This document shows positions 17,617 to 26,407 of a DNA stretch of 52,479 nt, piece after piece. Positions within the stretch are counted from its first letter, which is position 1, and each line of letters begins with the position of its first letter. Location of the stretch: assembly GCA_030039035.1 (NCBI GenBank), contig JASHQQ010000300.1, positions 1 to 52,479 on the forward strand, in the 5' to 3' direction. Source of the stretch: Acidobacteriaceae bacterium. GTDB taxonomy: Bacteria > Acidobacteriota > Terriglobia > Terriglobales > Acidobacteriaceae. Below the pieces are notes generated by a model. It ran no database searches. It was not told the DNA's origin and worked only from the letters and a program-made list of their open reading frames with translations. The translations under genes were made by a program, and so were the position numbers.

Positions 17617-18692
17617 GCCAGACATCGCCGCATCAAAGGCCGACGGTGGTTGTGGTCGGCGGATTTCTGGGCTCGGGAAAGACCACTCTGATCCTGTGCG
17701 CGGCGCGCCTGCTCGGGCAGCGCGGTTTGCGCTGCGCGGCGATTCTCAACGACCAGGGCGGCGAGCTCGTGGATTCGCGGCACGCCGAAGCGCGGGGCTT
17801 GCTCGCCGGCGAGGTCACCGGCGGCTGCTTCTGCTGCCGGTTTTCCGCGCTGGCCTCGGTCATGGATACGATGCGGAGCTTGTCTCCGGATGTGATCTTC
17901 GCCGAACCCGTCGGGAGCTGTACCGATATCGCCGCCACGGTATTGCGTCCGCTGCGGGAAGACTTCGACCGTTATCGCATCGCGCCGTTGACGGTGCTCG
18001 TCGATCCCGCGCGGGCCGAAGAACTGCTGCGCGAAGATGCGGACGCCGATCTGGCGTTTCTCTTCCGCAAGCAACTGGAGGAAGCCGATCTTGTTTGCCT
18101 GTCCAGGGCCGATCTGCTTCGCGACATGCCAACGATTTCCGGCATAAACGCGAGGCACCTTAGCGCCAGGACGGGCCAGGGTGTGAATGAGTGGCTCGAT
18201 GAAGTGCTTTTTGGGCATCTTGAAGCGGGACAAAAAGCTCTGGAAATCGACTACTCCCGCTACGCGCAGGCAGAAGCTGCGCTGGCGTGGCTCAATCTGA
18301 GTTTTGTTCTCGAGCCTTGTCCGGCGATCTCGCCGTCAACAGTGGTCGGACCCATTCTGGATGGCCTGGACCGCGCGCTGACAGCAGCGGGAATCGCGAT
18401 CGTGCATGTGAAGATCTTCGACCGTTCCGATGCAGGATGGCTCAAGGCCGCAGTTTGCGCCAACGGCGAAGAGCCTGCCGTCGAGGGCGATCGCGATGCC
18501 TCGCCGTCGAGCCGTCACGAGCTGCTCCTGAACCTGCGCGCGAAAGGCAGCGCCGGGCAGGTGCGGCGGATTGTTGAGGAACAGTTGGGAGATCTGAACG
18601 GGATGAAACGCGGGTTGCGCCTCGATTGTTTCAGTCCGGCGGCGCCGAATCCGGAACGGAGAATACCGCAAGCAACGAGTCCCGATGCATGA
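17613..18692 (+). CDS. G3E-family (CobW-like) metallochaperone GTPase
   Basis: 359 aa from GTG 17613, overlapping the GH116 stop by four bases. The P-loop GGFLGSGKTT is at 16-25, and the metal-binding GGCFCC (C-x-C-C class) is at 70-75, as in CobW/YjiA/ZNG1 proteins. AEPVGSCTD follows as switch II-like sequence. The guanine-specificity motif is SRAD (164-167) instead of NKxD, a departure seen in some G3E members. The C-terminal third is variable. G3E GTPases deliver Zn, Co, Ni or Fe to client enzymes. The client is not known; coupling to a glycosidase not known to need a transition metal is unusual. Confidence 0.88.
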   Translation: MSQTSPHQRPTVVVVGGFLGSGKTTLILCAARLLGQRGLRCAAILNDQGGELVDSRHAEARGLLAGEVTGGCFCCRFSALASVMDTMRSLSPDVIFAEPVGSCTDIAATVLRPLREDFDRYRIAPLTVLVDPARAEELLREDADADLAFLFRKQLEEADLVCLSRADLLRDMPTISGINARHLSARTGQGVNEWLDEVLFGHLEAGQKALEIDYSRYAQAEAALAWLNLSFVLEPCPAISPSTVVGPILDGLDRALTAAGIAIVHVKIFDRSDAGWLKAAVCANGEEPAVEGDRDASPSSRHELLLNLRAKGSAGQVRRIVEEQLGDLNGMKRGLRLDCFSPAAPNPERRIPQATSPDA

Positions 18693-18778
18693 CTTTGCCC
18701 GACCGGGCGTCCCGGGCATACTTCCACTGCGCCGGATCGCCTTGCTGAACCCCGGGGCTTGAAACCCGGTCAACGCCC

Positions 18779-19318
18779 TCAAGGTTGCAATATCCGCTCG
18801 TGCTCCGGCGATGGAGTCTTCCTTTCGAGGGCCAGGGAACTCAGGGCCACCAGCGCCCAAATCTCCGCGAAGGTTTCCAGCATTCCGATGACGGCCCGGA
18901 TCGAATCCCATCGATAAAACCCTTCGAAAGCCTGCCGCAGCGCGCCAGGATCGTCCCCGATCCGATGCAGGCTCAACATGATGGGTGCGGCTTGCGTGGT
19001 GGTAAGCATGACGCAGATCGCCAACAGGGCGGCGCCGTAAAGCGGGATGGCCACGGACCACGGCCTTCGCGGGCCCAGGCGAAATACGATCGCTGCGGCG
19101 AGGATCAACGCCAGTCCGCCGATGCCCGCCAGGGGATAGAGAATCGTGCCATTTCCAAGATCCGCGCTGCGGCTGAACGCGGCCCACGCCTGGACCCCGA
19201 GATGCCGCCACGCCGGCATCTCCACCAGCGTCCGGTTCAGACTGCCGACCACGGTTCCCAACAGTTGTTCCACAACGATCAGACAAAGCGCTGCGACCAG
19301 CGCGGTGCGGGTTCTCAT
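18779..19318 (-). CDS. Four-TM membrane protein, PadR-linked
   Basis: 179 aa from ATG 19318 with AGGAGA 7 bases upstream. Four hydrophobic segments: ALVAALCLIVVEQLLGTVVG (entry), LYPLAGIGGLALILAAAIVF, WSVAIPLYGAALLAICVML, and AVIGMLETFAEIWALVALSSL. The middle TM segments resemble the DUF1772-type arrangement, but the match is too loose to name. It lies back to back with the PadR gene, and the palindromic operator sits 28 bases before its start, so it is the likely main target of PadR. Confidence 0.7.
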   Translation of the reverse strand: MRTRTALVAALCLIVVEQLLGTVVGSLNRTLVEMPAWRHLGVQAWAAFSRSADLGNGTILYPLAGIGGLALILAAAIVFRLGPRRPWSVAIPLYGAALLAICVMLTTTQAAPIMLSLHRIGDDPGALRQAFEGFYRWDSIRAVIGMLETFAEIWALVALSSLALERKTPSPEHERILQP

Positions 19319-19345
19319 AACGTGTCTCCTGTTCTTCCCATCTCG

Positions 19346-19364
19346 TACATCGTTATACGATGTA
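19346..19364. promoter_or_regulatory. Perfect palindrome, likely PadR operator
   Basis: TACATCGT, TAT, ACGATGTA: an 8-3-8 inverted repeat without mismatch, whose TACAT...ATGTA arms fit the ATGT/ACAT-type sites of PadR regulators. It lies 28 bases before the membrane-protein start and ~135 bases before padR. Read on the minus strand it contains TATAAC, a possible -10 element, so binding would block that promoter. Confidence 0.65.
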
Positions 19365-19447
19365 TTGAATACTCCGGGCGGACGATGACTGTCAACCGGA
19401 CTCCCGGATTCACTTTGATGCCACCAATCAGGTGCGAAAATCACTTC

Positions 19448-19476
19448 TTTCCTCCGGAGCCGCGGCAAGCTACAAT
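19448..19476 (+). promoter_or_regulatory. Possible padR promoter
   Basis: TACAAT at 19471-19476 is a near-consensus -10 box, 24 bases before the padR ATG. The matching -35 (TTTCCT, 19448-19453, spacer 17) is poor. Confidence 0.35.
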
Positions 19477-19499
19477 ACCTTCTCAGCCGATGTACCTGA

Positions 19500-19853
19500 A
19501 TGTCCAAGGCGGCGGAAATGGCATTTGATCGCGAATTGCTCAAGGGCAGCATTGCCCTGCTGATCCTCAGGCTCCTGTCCGAACGCGACATGTACGGATA
19601 CGAGATCATCCAGGAATCGGTGCGGCGCAGCAAGGACGCCTTTGAATTCAAGGAGGGCACATTGTACCCGGCCCTTCACCAGTTGCACAGGCGGGGGTAT
19701 CTCCGCTCGGAGTGGCGAACGGGAGAGACCGGCAAGCAGCGCAAGTATTACGGTTTGACAGCCGCCGGCCGAAAGGCCGCTCGCCGCAGCGAACAGGAAT
19801 GGATCTCGTTCACGAAGGTCGTGAACGCCATGCTTTCGAAGGCCCCCTCATGA
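19500..19853 (+). CDS. PadR-family transcriptional regulator
   Basis: 117 aa (ATG 19500; an in-frame ATG at 19518 would give the family's usual DRELLKGS start almost at residue 2). The winged helix reads ELLKGSIALLILRLLSERDMYGYEII, the wing segment is LYPALHQLHRRGYL, then RKYYGLTAAGRKA, with one C-terminal dimerisation helix, i.e. the short PadR-s2 type. Its stop overlaps the ATG of the next gene (ATGA), the common acidobacterial PadR/permease-prefix pairing. It probably represses the divergent membrane gene, and perhaps itself, through the palindrome at 19346-19364. Confidence 0.92.
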   Translation: MSKAAEMAFDRELLKGSIALLILRLLSERDMYGYEIIQESVRRSKDAFEFKEGTLYPALHQLHRRGYLRSEWRTGETGKQRKYYGLTAAGRKAARRSEQEWISFTKVVNAMLSKAPS

Positions 19854-20620
19854 CGTATTTCGATCACATCGTTGCCCGAGTCATGCTGCAGGCCAGGCTG
19901 CCGGGCAACAGGCGCCGGCGCGAAGTGGAGAGGGAGTTGCGCGCCCACCTCGATGACCTGGCGGAGGAGATGCGATCGCAGGGCTACGATGACGAGGCCG
20001 CCGCACGGATCGCGCGGATGCGGTTCGGCGAGCCGCGGGAGATCGCGGCGGCATTCGCTTCTGTTTACGGGCCGGAGCGATGGGCGAGACGGATTCTTCA
20101 GTCGACCCTCTTGTTCGCCGCATCCAGCATTGCGGTGGCTCTCGTGGTGGGCACGGTGCAGTCCCTCGCCGCGATGTGCATGGCCGCGCCGGTCCTGTCC
20201 ATCTTGCGCGACATCCATCAGGAGAGTTTCGGCTTCGGCGCGATCACTGCAGGCTATTGCAGTCTCTACGCAGGGGAACGTCTCTTCCCCGGCTCCCTCG
20301 CGAGGGCTGCCTTGCCGTGCGTCACTTTGGGCCTGTGTCTCGCCGCACTGTTCGCCTGGCTGGTCCCCCAACAAGCGGCACTGCCGCTGGTGGCCTTTGC
20401 GTGTGCCGCTTCCGCCCGCCTGCTGCAGCGCCTGGAGATACCTTTCCTCTGGTTTGCGGGAACCGCGCTGCCGCTGCTGATCGCGTGGGTAATGATTGGC
20501 CGGCTGATCCCCTGCCGGGAGTTCCCATGGCTGGTGTGGCCGGGTTTGACCATTTCCTGCAAGGCGCTGCGGGAAATCGTCCGGCTCTTTGAGAGAGTCT
20601 TTGGCGCAGATTTTGCGTAG
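19850..20620 (+). CDS. Permease-prefix-domain membrane protein
   Basis: 256 aa, start overlapping the padR stop. Residues 1-75 form the soluble permease prefix / HAAS-like helical domain: RRREVERELRAHLDDLAEEM, then GYDDEAAARIARMRFGEP. Six or so membrane segments follow (LLFAASSIAVALVVGTV; VLSILRDI; LPCVTLGLCLAALFAWL; LPLLIAWVMIG). It lacks the MacB/FtsX domains found in the long members of this family. It is presumably an effector or a sensor partner of PadR. Confidence 0.75.
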   Translation: MTYFDHIVARVMLQARLPGNRRRREVERELRAHLDDLAEEMRSQGYDDEAAARIARMRFGEPREIAAAFASVYGPERWARRILQSTLLFAASSIAVALVVGTVQSLAAMCMAAPVLSILRDIHQESFGFGAITAGYCSLYAGERLFPGSLARAALPCVTLGLCLAALFAWLVPQQAALPLVAFACAASARLLQRLEIPFLWFAGTALPLLIAWVMIGRLIPCREFPWLVWPGLTISCKALREIVRLFERVFGADFA

Positions 20621-20700
20621 GCGACGATCTGGTCGCTCTCGCAGACCGCAGCCGCCGCCTGTCGGCTCGTTTGCTTCCAGGAGACCCTGGGGGATACGAC

Positions 20701-21249
20701 TTAATGATTTCCGCGGCGTGGCTGGCCCAGGGAGAGGACTTCCAGCGTCACGCGGGCCAGGCCGCGTTGGGTGATGTTCAATTTCCCGGCGGCAGCCCAG
20801 GAGAGGTCGATCACGCGGCCCTTTGCCAATGGGCCGCGATCGTTGATGCGCACCACAACCGATCTCCCGTTGGAGAGGTTCACCACGCGAACCAACGTGC
20901 CAAAGGGCAGCGTGGGATGGCAGGCGGTCATGGCATACATATCGAACGGCTCGCCGCTCGCGGTCTGGCGGCCATCCAGCGCCGATCCGTACCACGAGGC
21001 AATACCGTGCAGCATGTGCGTCTTCTTTACCGGCAATGTGGGCGCAAGGGAGTCCGGATCGACCCCGGCCCATTTCCACGTCGGCGGCAGCGTGGATGCC
21101 GGTCGGGGCAGCGGAGCATCGGCCTGCACTGTCACGGTAAGGACGGTCATCAGCGCCCCGCCAGCGGTGACGGACAACGCGCCTGCCAGCAGGAGAATCC
21201 AGCGGGAATTTTGGGCACTCGCACTGCTCGATGGGAAGCGATCGGGCAT
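20701..21249 (-). CDS. rlpA: RlpA-like septal lytic transglycosylase
   Basis: 182 aa. An N-terminal membrane anchor or signal (SRWILLLAGALSVTAGGALMTVL) is followed by a proline-rich linker, then a double-psi beta-barrel: GIASWYGSALDGRQTASGEPFD, AMTACHPTLPFGTLVRVVNLSNGRSVVVRINDRGP and RVIDLSWAAAGKL. The catalytic Asp of RlpA corresponds to the D of NDRGP and the conserved His to ACHPTLP. No SPOR domain is present, so it is the short form. It should cleave naked glycan strands at the septum. It is convergent with the PadR operon. Confidence 0.9.
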   Translation of the reverse strand: MPDRFPSSSASAQNSRWILLLAGALSVTAGGALMTVLTVTVQADAPLPRPASTLPPTWKWAGVDPDSLAPTLPVKKTHMLHGIASWYGSALDGRQTASGEPFDMYAMTACHPTLPFGTLVRVVNLSNGRSVVVRINDRGPLAKGRVIDLSWAAAGKLNITQRGLARVTLEVLSLGQPRRGNH

Positions 21250-21632
21250 TCGTATATTTTACCGAATCGGACAAAGATACAATGCCCGAAACGGCGAAAA
21301 ACGTGCCTTTAGTGACGTGTATTTTCGTGCACAAAACAAAAGACTTACGGGAAAAGCTCAGGCATTTCTCCCGGTTGGTCCTGACCGGTTCGATATTTGC
21401 CTATCCGCTTAGGCATCTCGACTTGCAGATGCCCTTAATTCCGGGGTAACGCCGGGTCTCGCGGACAGAACTGCCTCATCCATCGCGAGACTCCCGCCTC
21501 AATTCCAGGTCCTGAGGGAACCCGGCTGGCACCGGACCCTCCGCCCAGGCGCTGTTCTCTTTGAAAATGCTCTAGAATTTCCAGTTCGGATCGCCGTCCG
21601 ATCCCCCGGCATCCAGCCATGGAGAGACCGAA
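21250..21632. other. Gap of ~380 bases
   Basis: No convincing gene. Divergent promoters for rlpA and the methyltransferase should lie here. On the minus strand TAAAAT sits only 6 bases before the rlpA ATG, so a very short leader for rlpA is possible. TAGAAT at 21571-21576 is a weak -10 candidate for the plus-strand gene. Confidence 0.35.
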
Positions 21633-22481
21633 GTGGCGGAATTGGAACAGAGCGAGGCGGAAAGGCTGCAGGTCCGTCGGACGGACTATGCGCGCCAGAT
21701 TTGCGCCGCGGCGGGCATCCCGCCGGGGAGTGAGATCGAGGCCGCGCTGGCGACCATCCCCAGGGAGAACTACGTGGGGCCGCCACCCTGGAGGATCCTT
21801 TCCGGGCGCGGGCGGCTGCGGACGACCTCGGAAGATCCGGCGGTTCTTTACCAGGATGTGCTGATCTCTCTGGGCGGGGAGCCGGGCCTGAACAACGGGC
21901 AGCCGAGCCTGCACGCCGTGTGCCTTGCGGCGCTCGATCTGAAGCGGGGCGAGCGCGTGGTGCACGTGGGCGCGGGAACGGGATATTACACGGCGGCGAT
22001 GGCGATGCTGGTGGGCGAGGCCGGCGTGGTGGACGCCTGGGAGATCGAGCCCGATCTCGCCGAGCGGGCGAAGGCGAACCTGGCGGAGTTTTCGCAGGTC
22101 GAGGTCCACGCGAGTTCCGGCGCCGTGGGGCCGCTGCCCGAGTGCGACGCGATATATGTCAACGCGGCGGCGGCCGAGCCCCTGACGGTCTGGCTCGACG
22201 CGCTCAAGCCGGGAGGAGGGTTGCTGTTTCCGCTGGCCGCCGCGGATGGAACCGGCGAGATGCTGATGCTGACGCGGAAGACCGGGACGGAATATGCAGT
22301 GAATTTTCTCGGTCCCGTACAATTTGTGCCCTGCCTGGGCGCACAGGACGAGCACGCCGGCCGCGCGCTGCAGGCGGCTTACCGGCGCGGCAACTGGCGC
22401 GAAGTGCGGCGGCTGGTGCGCGACGACACGCCGGATGAGAGCTGCTGGCTTTCCGGCGATGGGTGGTGGATGGGGGGCTAG
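21633..22481 (+). CDS. PCMT-like methyltransferase
   Basis: 282 aa from GTG 21633 with GGAGAG 8 bases upstream. The N-terminus resembles protein-L-isoaspartate O-methyltransferases (AALATIPRENYVGPPPW, LYQDVLISLG, GQPSLHAVCLAALDLKRGERVVHVGAGTGYYTAAMAML), where GQPS and VGAGTGYY are the substrate loop and the SAM motif I. The C-terminus lacks the typical PCMT ending and carries an extra ~60 residues (FVPCLGAQDEHAGRALQAAYRRGNWREVRRLVRDD). It may be a repair methyltransferase or a small-molecule O-methyltransferase of the same fold. Confidence 0.8.
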   Translation: MAELEQSEAERLQVRRTDYARQICAAAGIPPGSEIEAALATIPRENYVGPPPWRILSGRGRLRTTSEDPAVLYQDVLISLGGEPGLNNGQPSLHAVCLAALDLKRGERVVHVGAGTGYYTAAMAMLVGEAGVVDAWEIEPDLAERAKANLAEFSQVEVHASSGAVGPLPECDAIYVNAAAAEPLTVWLDALKPGGGLLFPLAAADGTGEMLMLTRKTGTEYAVNFLGPVQFVPCLGAQDEHAGRALQAAYRRGNWREVRRLVRDDTPDESCWLSGDGWWMGG

Positions 22482-22659
22482 CAATGCGGAGAAGCAGCGG
22501 ATTCTTCAAAATGAGAGTCGGTTCAGGAAACAAGGCGTGCACTGCTCGGAGTCGCAGGATCGGATGATTTGCGAAGCGATCCTGGCTCTCAAGCGAAACG
22601 AATCGGATGCAGATGTCAAGGCATATTACGACTCGGCGAGCGACGAGATTCGCGCTACG

Positions 22660-23304
22660 CTACCTCCTTGCCGCGAGTACTGGCGTTCTGGCCTTGCAGA
22701 ACGAGGCCGCGTTCACAAGAAGCCATACGAGAATGCTCGCCACGGCCAGCACGTCCGCGAGCCGATCGATCAGCGTAATGGAGAAAGCGATCATCGTAAA
22801 GAGCAGTCCCCATCGGTCAGCTTCGCGGCATACGGCCATGCCCCAATGAGGCCTGTCCGCCGATCCTCCCTCGAGCGACTCCAATGCCTGCCGCCGGCAG
22901 GCAAAATCCAGGAAGGGACGACGCTCGGATCCTCCCATCGCCTCCTGCGCTTCAGCCGAATCGAGCCGAAGCAGCCGAATGGCCTCGGCCAAAACGAGAA
23001 AAACCGCTCCCGCAAGAGGGAGCAGCGATGCAAGGCCGGCCGCGTAGAGAAGCTCGCCGGCACGATGCTCCGCTGAGTGGCGCCGAGCGAAAGCACGGCT
23101 GCGCGTGCAGAGGATGGCTCCGAGACCAACAAGGAGGGCCGCAAGGAAGAAGCACGTGTGTTCGAGGAGTCTGCGAGAAGGAGGGTCGCGAATGAAGCGC
23201 CAGACGACGTCATCGCGATCAAAGAAGTAACTGCATACGGCTACGCCAACGAGGAGCAATCTCGTCAGCGATGGAAAGCGGAGTTCGAAGCTCGTTGCTC
23301 TCAT
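22660..23304 (-). CDS. Hypothetical membrane protein
   Basis: 214 aa. Four hydrophobic segments (LTRLLLVGVAVCSYFF; HTCFFLAALLVGLGAILC; GLASLLPLAGAVFLVLAEAI; LLFTMIAFSITLIDRLADVLAVASILVWLL) and a cytoplasmic loop with LLRLDSAEAQ. No family recognised. The start ATG 23304 has only a weak ribosome site. It is divergent from the lipoprotein gene. Confidence 0.6.
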   Translation of the reverse strand: MRATSFELRFPSLTRLLLVGVAVCSYFFDRDDVVWRFIRDPPSRRLLEHTCFFLAALLVGLGAILCTRSRAFARRHSAEHRAGELLYAAGLASLLPLAGAVFLVLAEAIRLLRLDSAEAQEAMGGSERRPFLDFACRRQALESLEGGSADRPHWGMAVCREADRWGLLFTMIAFSITLIDRLADVLAVASILVWLLVNAASFCKARTPVLAARR

Positions 23305-23405
23305 CTTGCGGTCCCATCCGGCGGTCGAGACAAAACCAGCATCTCACCCCCGGGTTCGCGATGGCCAGCTCGGTTTTTGCATCCAAGCTCCGGGGAGAGA
23401 GATGG

Positions 23406-24032
23406 ATGCGAAATACCTGGTCTGCGGCTCTGGTTCTCATTCTCATGAGCGCGCTGGGATCCGGCGCCGGATGCCGGAAGAACACTGTCGACAAGAAGGC
23501 TTTCGAAAGAACGCTGGACGATTATCTGGCCGGCCGGCAACGCTGTGTGTGGCCCGCTCCGGCGAAGCTCCCCGCCCAGGCAGACACCTCGGACAGCGAA
23601 CAGACAAAAGGCTTCGACGCGCTGACCGATGCCGGTCTGCTGGCGCGCACGCCGGAGCAGAAACAGCGCTTCCTGATCGGATCGAAGGAGGTGAACGACT
23701 ACGATCTTTCCGGCAAAGGCCGCTCGATATGGATCGTTGACGCCTCGCAGCCGGGATACGGCAACTTCTGCTACGGCCATCCGGTGGCGACTTCGATCGA
23801 CACTTACACGCCTGCGGCGAATGCCAGTCAGACCGAATACAGCGTGACTTGCCATTTCGCGGTCACTCAGCTTGCCGACTGGGCCAACACCGCGGAGATG
23901 AGGACCGCATTTCCACGAATCGCCACCGACATCAGCGGCGAGCAGACGGCGACGGCAACCCTGACCCGGAACGCAGATGGCTGGTCGGTAACGGACTGGA
24001 AGCCTGCGACCACGGAGATTCCGGCACAGTAA
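23406..24032 (+). CDS. Predicted lipoprotein of unknown function
   Basis: 208 aa from ATG 23406, preceded by GGGGAGAG. Signal peptide with an ALGSGAGC ending, so Cys 23 or so may be lipidated. The mature protein begins FERTLDDYLAGRQRCVWPAP, which acidobacterial proteins of this kind share, and ends in a beta-rich domain (ATATLTRNADGWSVTDWKPATTEI). Cys residues at ~130 and ~150 (GNFCYGH, VTCHF) may form a disulfide. No function is claimed. Confidence 0.7.
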   Translation: MRNTWSAALVLILMSALGSGAGCRKNTVDKKAFERTLDDYLAGRQRCVWPAPAKLPAQADTSDSEQTKGFDALTDAGLLARTPEQKQRFLIGSKEVNDYDLSGKGRSIWIVDASQPGYGNFCYGHPVATSIDTYTPAANASQTEYSVTCHFAVTQLADWANTAEMRTAFPRIATDISGEQTATATLTRNADGWSVTDWKPATTEIPAQ

Positions 24033-24092
24033 GACATGCTCCATCTTTCGGTCGATATTTCGGCCCGCGCCGCGCCCCGTATACTTTCTTCC

Positions 24093-25955
24093 ATGTTGCC
24101 GATCTCGCGAGCGGCCCTTGTCTCCGCAGTGGCGGCCTTCGGATTTGCCGCCCCATTACTCGCACAGGCCGGTGAGCCCGGCGCCATTCCCCCCAGCCAG
24201 CGAGCGCCCGAAGAAGGCGCGCAGCCTGCGGCACACGGCGGACAGGAGACGGGCTCGCCGCATCCGCTGCAGCTCGACGCACAGCACCGGCCGATTACCG
24301 AGGGTGGATTCGTGAAGACCGGTCCGGTGATCTTCGAGGACGACTCGGAGAAAGCCGGCCTGACGCACTGGACGCACAAGATGGGCAGCCCGAAGAAGGA
24401 ATACATCGTCGAGACCAAGGGCTCGGGCGTGGGACTCATCGACTACGACAACGACGGGTGGCTCGATATTTATGTGGTTAATGGTTCGACGTTCGACGCG
24501 CTCGACGGCAAGGAAACGCCGCCGCACGCCGCGCTCTTCCACAATAACCACGACGGGACGTTCACCGACGTAGCGGCGAAGGCCGGCGTCACCAACGACC
24601 GCTGGGGTTTCGGCGTGGCCATTGCCGATTATGACAACGATGGCTGGGCGGATATCTTCGTTTCGAATTGGGGCAAGAACCGGCTCTACCACAACAATCA
24701 CGACGGCACGTTTACCGACGTGGCCGACAAAGCCGGCGTGGCGCTCGACGATCCGGCTGCGTGGCATACCGGCGCAACGTGGGGCGATTACAACGGCGAC
24801 GGCCGGCTCGATTTGTTCGTTGCGGGCTACCTGCACTACGACCGCAAGAACCTGCCCACGCCGGCCGAGAACGGCGGGACGAACGCGTTCTGCACCTTTC
24901 GCGGCGAGCTGGTGAGTTGCGGGCCGCGCGGCCTGAAGGGCGAGCCCGATCATCTCTTCCACAACAACGGCGACGGGACTTTCACCGACGTGAGCGTGAA
25001 GGCCGGCGTGGCCGACAAGGCCGGCTACTACGGCCTGGGCGCGGTCTTTGTCGATATCAACAACGACGGCAAGCCCGACCTGCTCGTAGGCAACGACTCG
25101 ACGCCGAACTATCTCTACCTGAACAAGGGGGACGGAACCTTCGACGACCTGAGCTACGAGTCGGGCTACGCGCTGAACGAAGCCGGGCGCGAGACAGCAT
25201 CGATGGGGATCGCCGTGGGCGACTGGCAGAACACGGGCCAGCTCGACGTTTTCAATACGACTTTCTCGGACGATTACAAGCCTCTTTATCACAACGAAGG
25301 CGACGCCAACTTCACCGACATCAGTTACAAGATCGGTCTGGGCGAGATCACGGTGCCCTTCCTGAGCTGGGGCGACGCGTTCCTCGATTTCGACAACGAC
25401 GGCTGGAAGGACCTGCTCATGTCCGACGGCCACGTCTACCCCGAGGCCGACAAGTACAACTGGGGCACCTCGTGGAAGGAGCGGCCGGTGCTCTTCCACA
25501 ACATCGAGGGCAAGCGGTTCGATGAGGTTGCCGCGGTCGAGGGCACGGGACTGGCCGACGTGATCGCCGGACGCGGAATGGCGGTGGGCGACCTGTTCAA
25601 CGATGGCAAGATCGACGCGGTGATCAACGTGATGGACGGCCACCCCGTGCTGCTGCGCAACGTGAGCCCGGACCACAATCACTGGCTGGAGCTGAAGCTG
25701 GTGGGCGGACCGAAAAGCCCGCGCGACGCCACCGGCGCGACCGTGTATCTGACGGCGAACGGAATGAAACAGCGCGAAGATGTGCTGAGCGGCGGAAGCT
25801 ATCTCTCGAGCAATGATCCGCGGCCGCACTTCGGTCTGGGCCAGGCGACGAGGGTCGACGACATCGAAGTGCACTGGCCGAGCGGGAAGGTCGAGCACTT
25901 CACCGTGCCGGGCGTGGACCGGATTGTGACGATTCAGGAGGGGACGGGGAAATGA
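24093..25955 (+). CDS. CRTAC1 / ASPIC-UnbV FG-GAP repeat protein, secreted
   Basis: 620 aa from ATG 24093, which begins a clean signal peptide (MLPISRAALVSAVAAFGFAAPLLAQA). At least six FG-GAP/VCBS-type Ca-binding loops (IDYDNDGWLDIYVVNGS, IADYDNDGWADIFVSNWG, WGDYNGDGRLDLFVAGY, VDINNDGKPDLLVGND, LDFDNDGWKDLLMSDG, GDLFNDGKIDAVINVMDG) make a beta-propeller. Each alternates with an HNN(H/G)DGTFTDV segment. The C-terminus is the ASPIC/UnbV domain (LKLVGGPKSPRDATGATVYL...HFGLGQATRVDDIEVHWPSGKVEHF). It is likely periplasmic or extracellular and binds protein or carbohydrate. This architecture often lies next to TonB receptors or TPR proteins in Acidobacteriota; here the second Oar-like gene is ~740 bases away and convergent. 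Confidence 0.9.
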   Translation: MLPISRAALVSAVAAFGFAAPLLAQAGEPGAIPPSQRAPEEGAQPAAHGGQETGSPHPLQLDAQHRPITEGGFVKTGPVIFEDDSEKAGLTHWTHKMGSPKKEYIVETKGSGVGLIDYDNDGWLDIYVVNGSTFDALDGKETPPHAALFHNNHDGTFTDVAAKAGVTNDRWGFGVAIADYDNDGWADIFVSNWGKNRLYHNNHDGTFTDVADKAGVALDDPAAWHTGATWGDYNGDGRLDLFVAGYLHYDRKNLPTPAENGGTNAFCTFRGELVSCGPRGLKGEPDHLFHNNGDGTFTDVSVKAGVADKAGYYGLGAVFVDINNDGKPDLLVGNDSTPNYLYLNKGDGTFDDLSYESGYALNEAGRETASMGIAVGDWQNTGQLDVFNTTFSDDYKPLYHNEGDANFTDISYKIGLGEITVPFLSWGDAFLDFDNDGWKDLLMSDGHVYPEADKYNWGTSWKERPVLFHNIEGKRFDEVAAVEGTGLADVIAGRGMAVGDLFNDGKIDAVINVMDGHPVLLRNVSPDHNHWLELKLVGGPKSPRDATGATVYLTANGMKQREDVLSGGSYLSSNDPRPHFGLGQATRVDDIEVHWPSGKVEHFTVPGVDRIVTIQEGTGK

Positions 25956-26047
25956 GCCGAGGGTCCAGCGTCGTTTGAGCATGGCATTGGCGGAAGGGAC
26001 CAAACAGAATGAAGCCCTCGAAGTCTAACTTCGTGAGGCTTCCCAGC

Positions 26048-26407
26048 ATGATGAAAAGGTTCCCGTTTCCAGCGCTTGCCCTTGCGGTATTGCTTCAGCC
26101 GGTCATCGTGAACAGGGCTCATGCGCAAGCGCCGGCCCATTGCGATGGCTGCGCATTGATGGAAGAGGCATTGAAGACGGTTCAGAGCTTCACGCCTGGC
26201 ACTCCCCGCTCGAAGGTGGAGCAGGATTTTCGACCGGACGGCGGGCTCCAGCCAGTACCGGGCCCATCGAGATATGTCTTCAAGAGTTGCCCTTTGATCC
26301 AGATCGAGATCGAATTCACACATTTCGAGGGACAGCGGGACGGCTTACCCTCCGACCAGGTCATTAAGGTTTCTCGCCCGTATTTCTGGTACCCGGCTTA
26401 CGATTGA
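26048..26407 (+). CDS. Small secreted protein of unknown function
   Basis: 119 aa from ATG 26048 (a second ATG follows at 26051). Signal peptide MKRFPFPALALAVLLQPVIVNRAHAQA, then a short mature domain with CDGC (CxxC-like), a GTPRSKVEQDF turn and a beta strand pair around RYVFKSCPLIQIEIEF, which ends with WYPAYD. The pattern recalls the 'outer membrane BamE-like' small fold, but this is only a resemblance. Its TGA is followed, in the same frame, by a hicB remnant. Confidence 0.6.
   Translation: MMKRFPFPALALAVLLQPVIVNRAHAQAPAHCDGCALMEEALKTVQSFTPGTPRSKVEQDFRPDGGLQPVPGPSRYVFKSCPLIQIEIEFTHFEGQRDGLPSDQVIKVSRPYFWYPAYD

Noticed and set aside
22565..22690. Short plus-strand frame with a protein-like stretch (MICEAILALKRNES...)
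   Set aside because: No ribosome site, no family, and it runs into the antisense of the membrane-protein gene.
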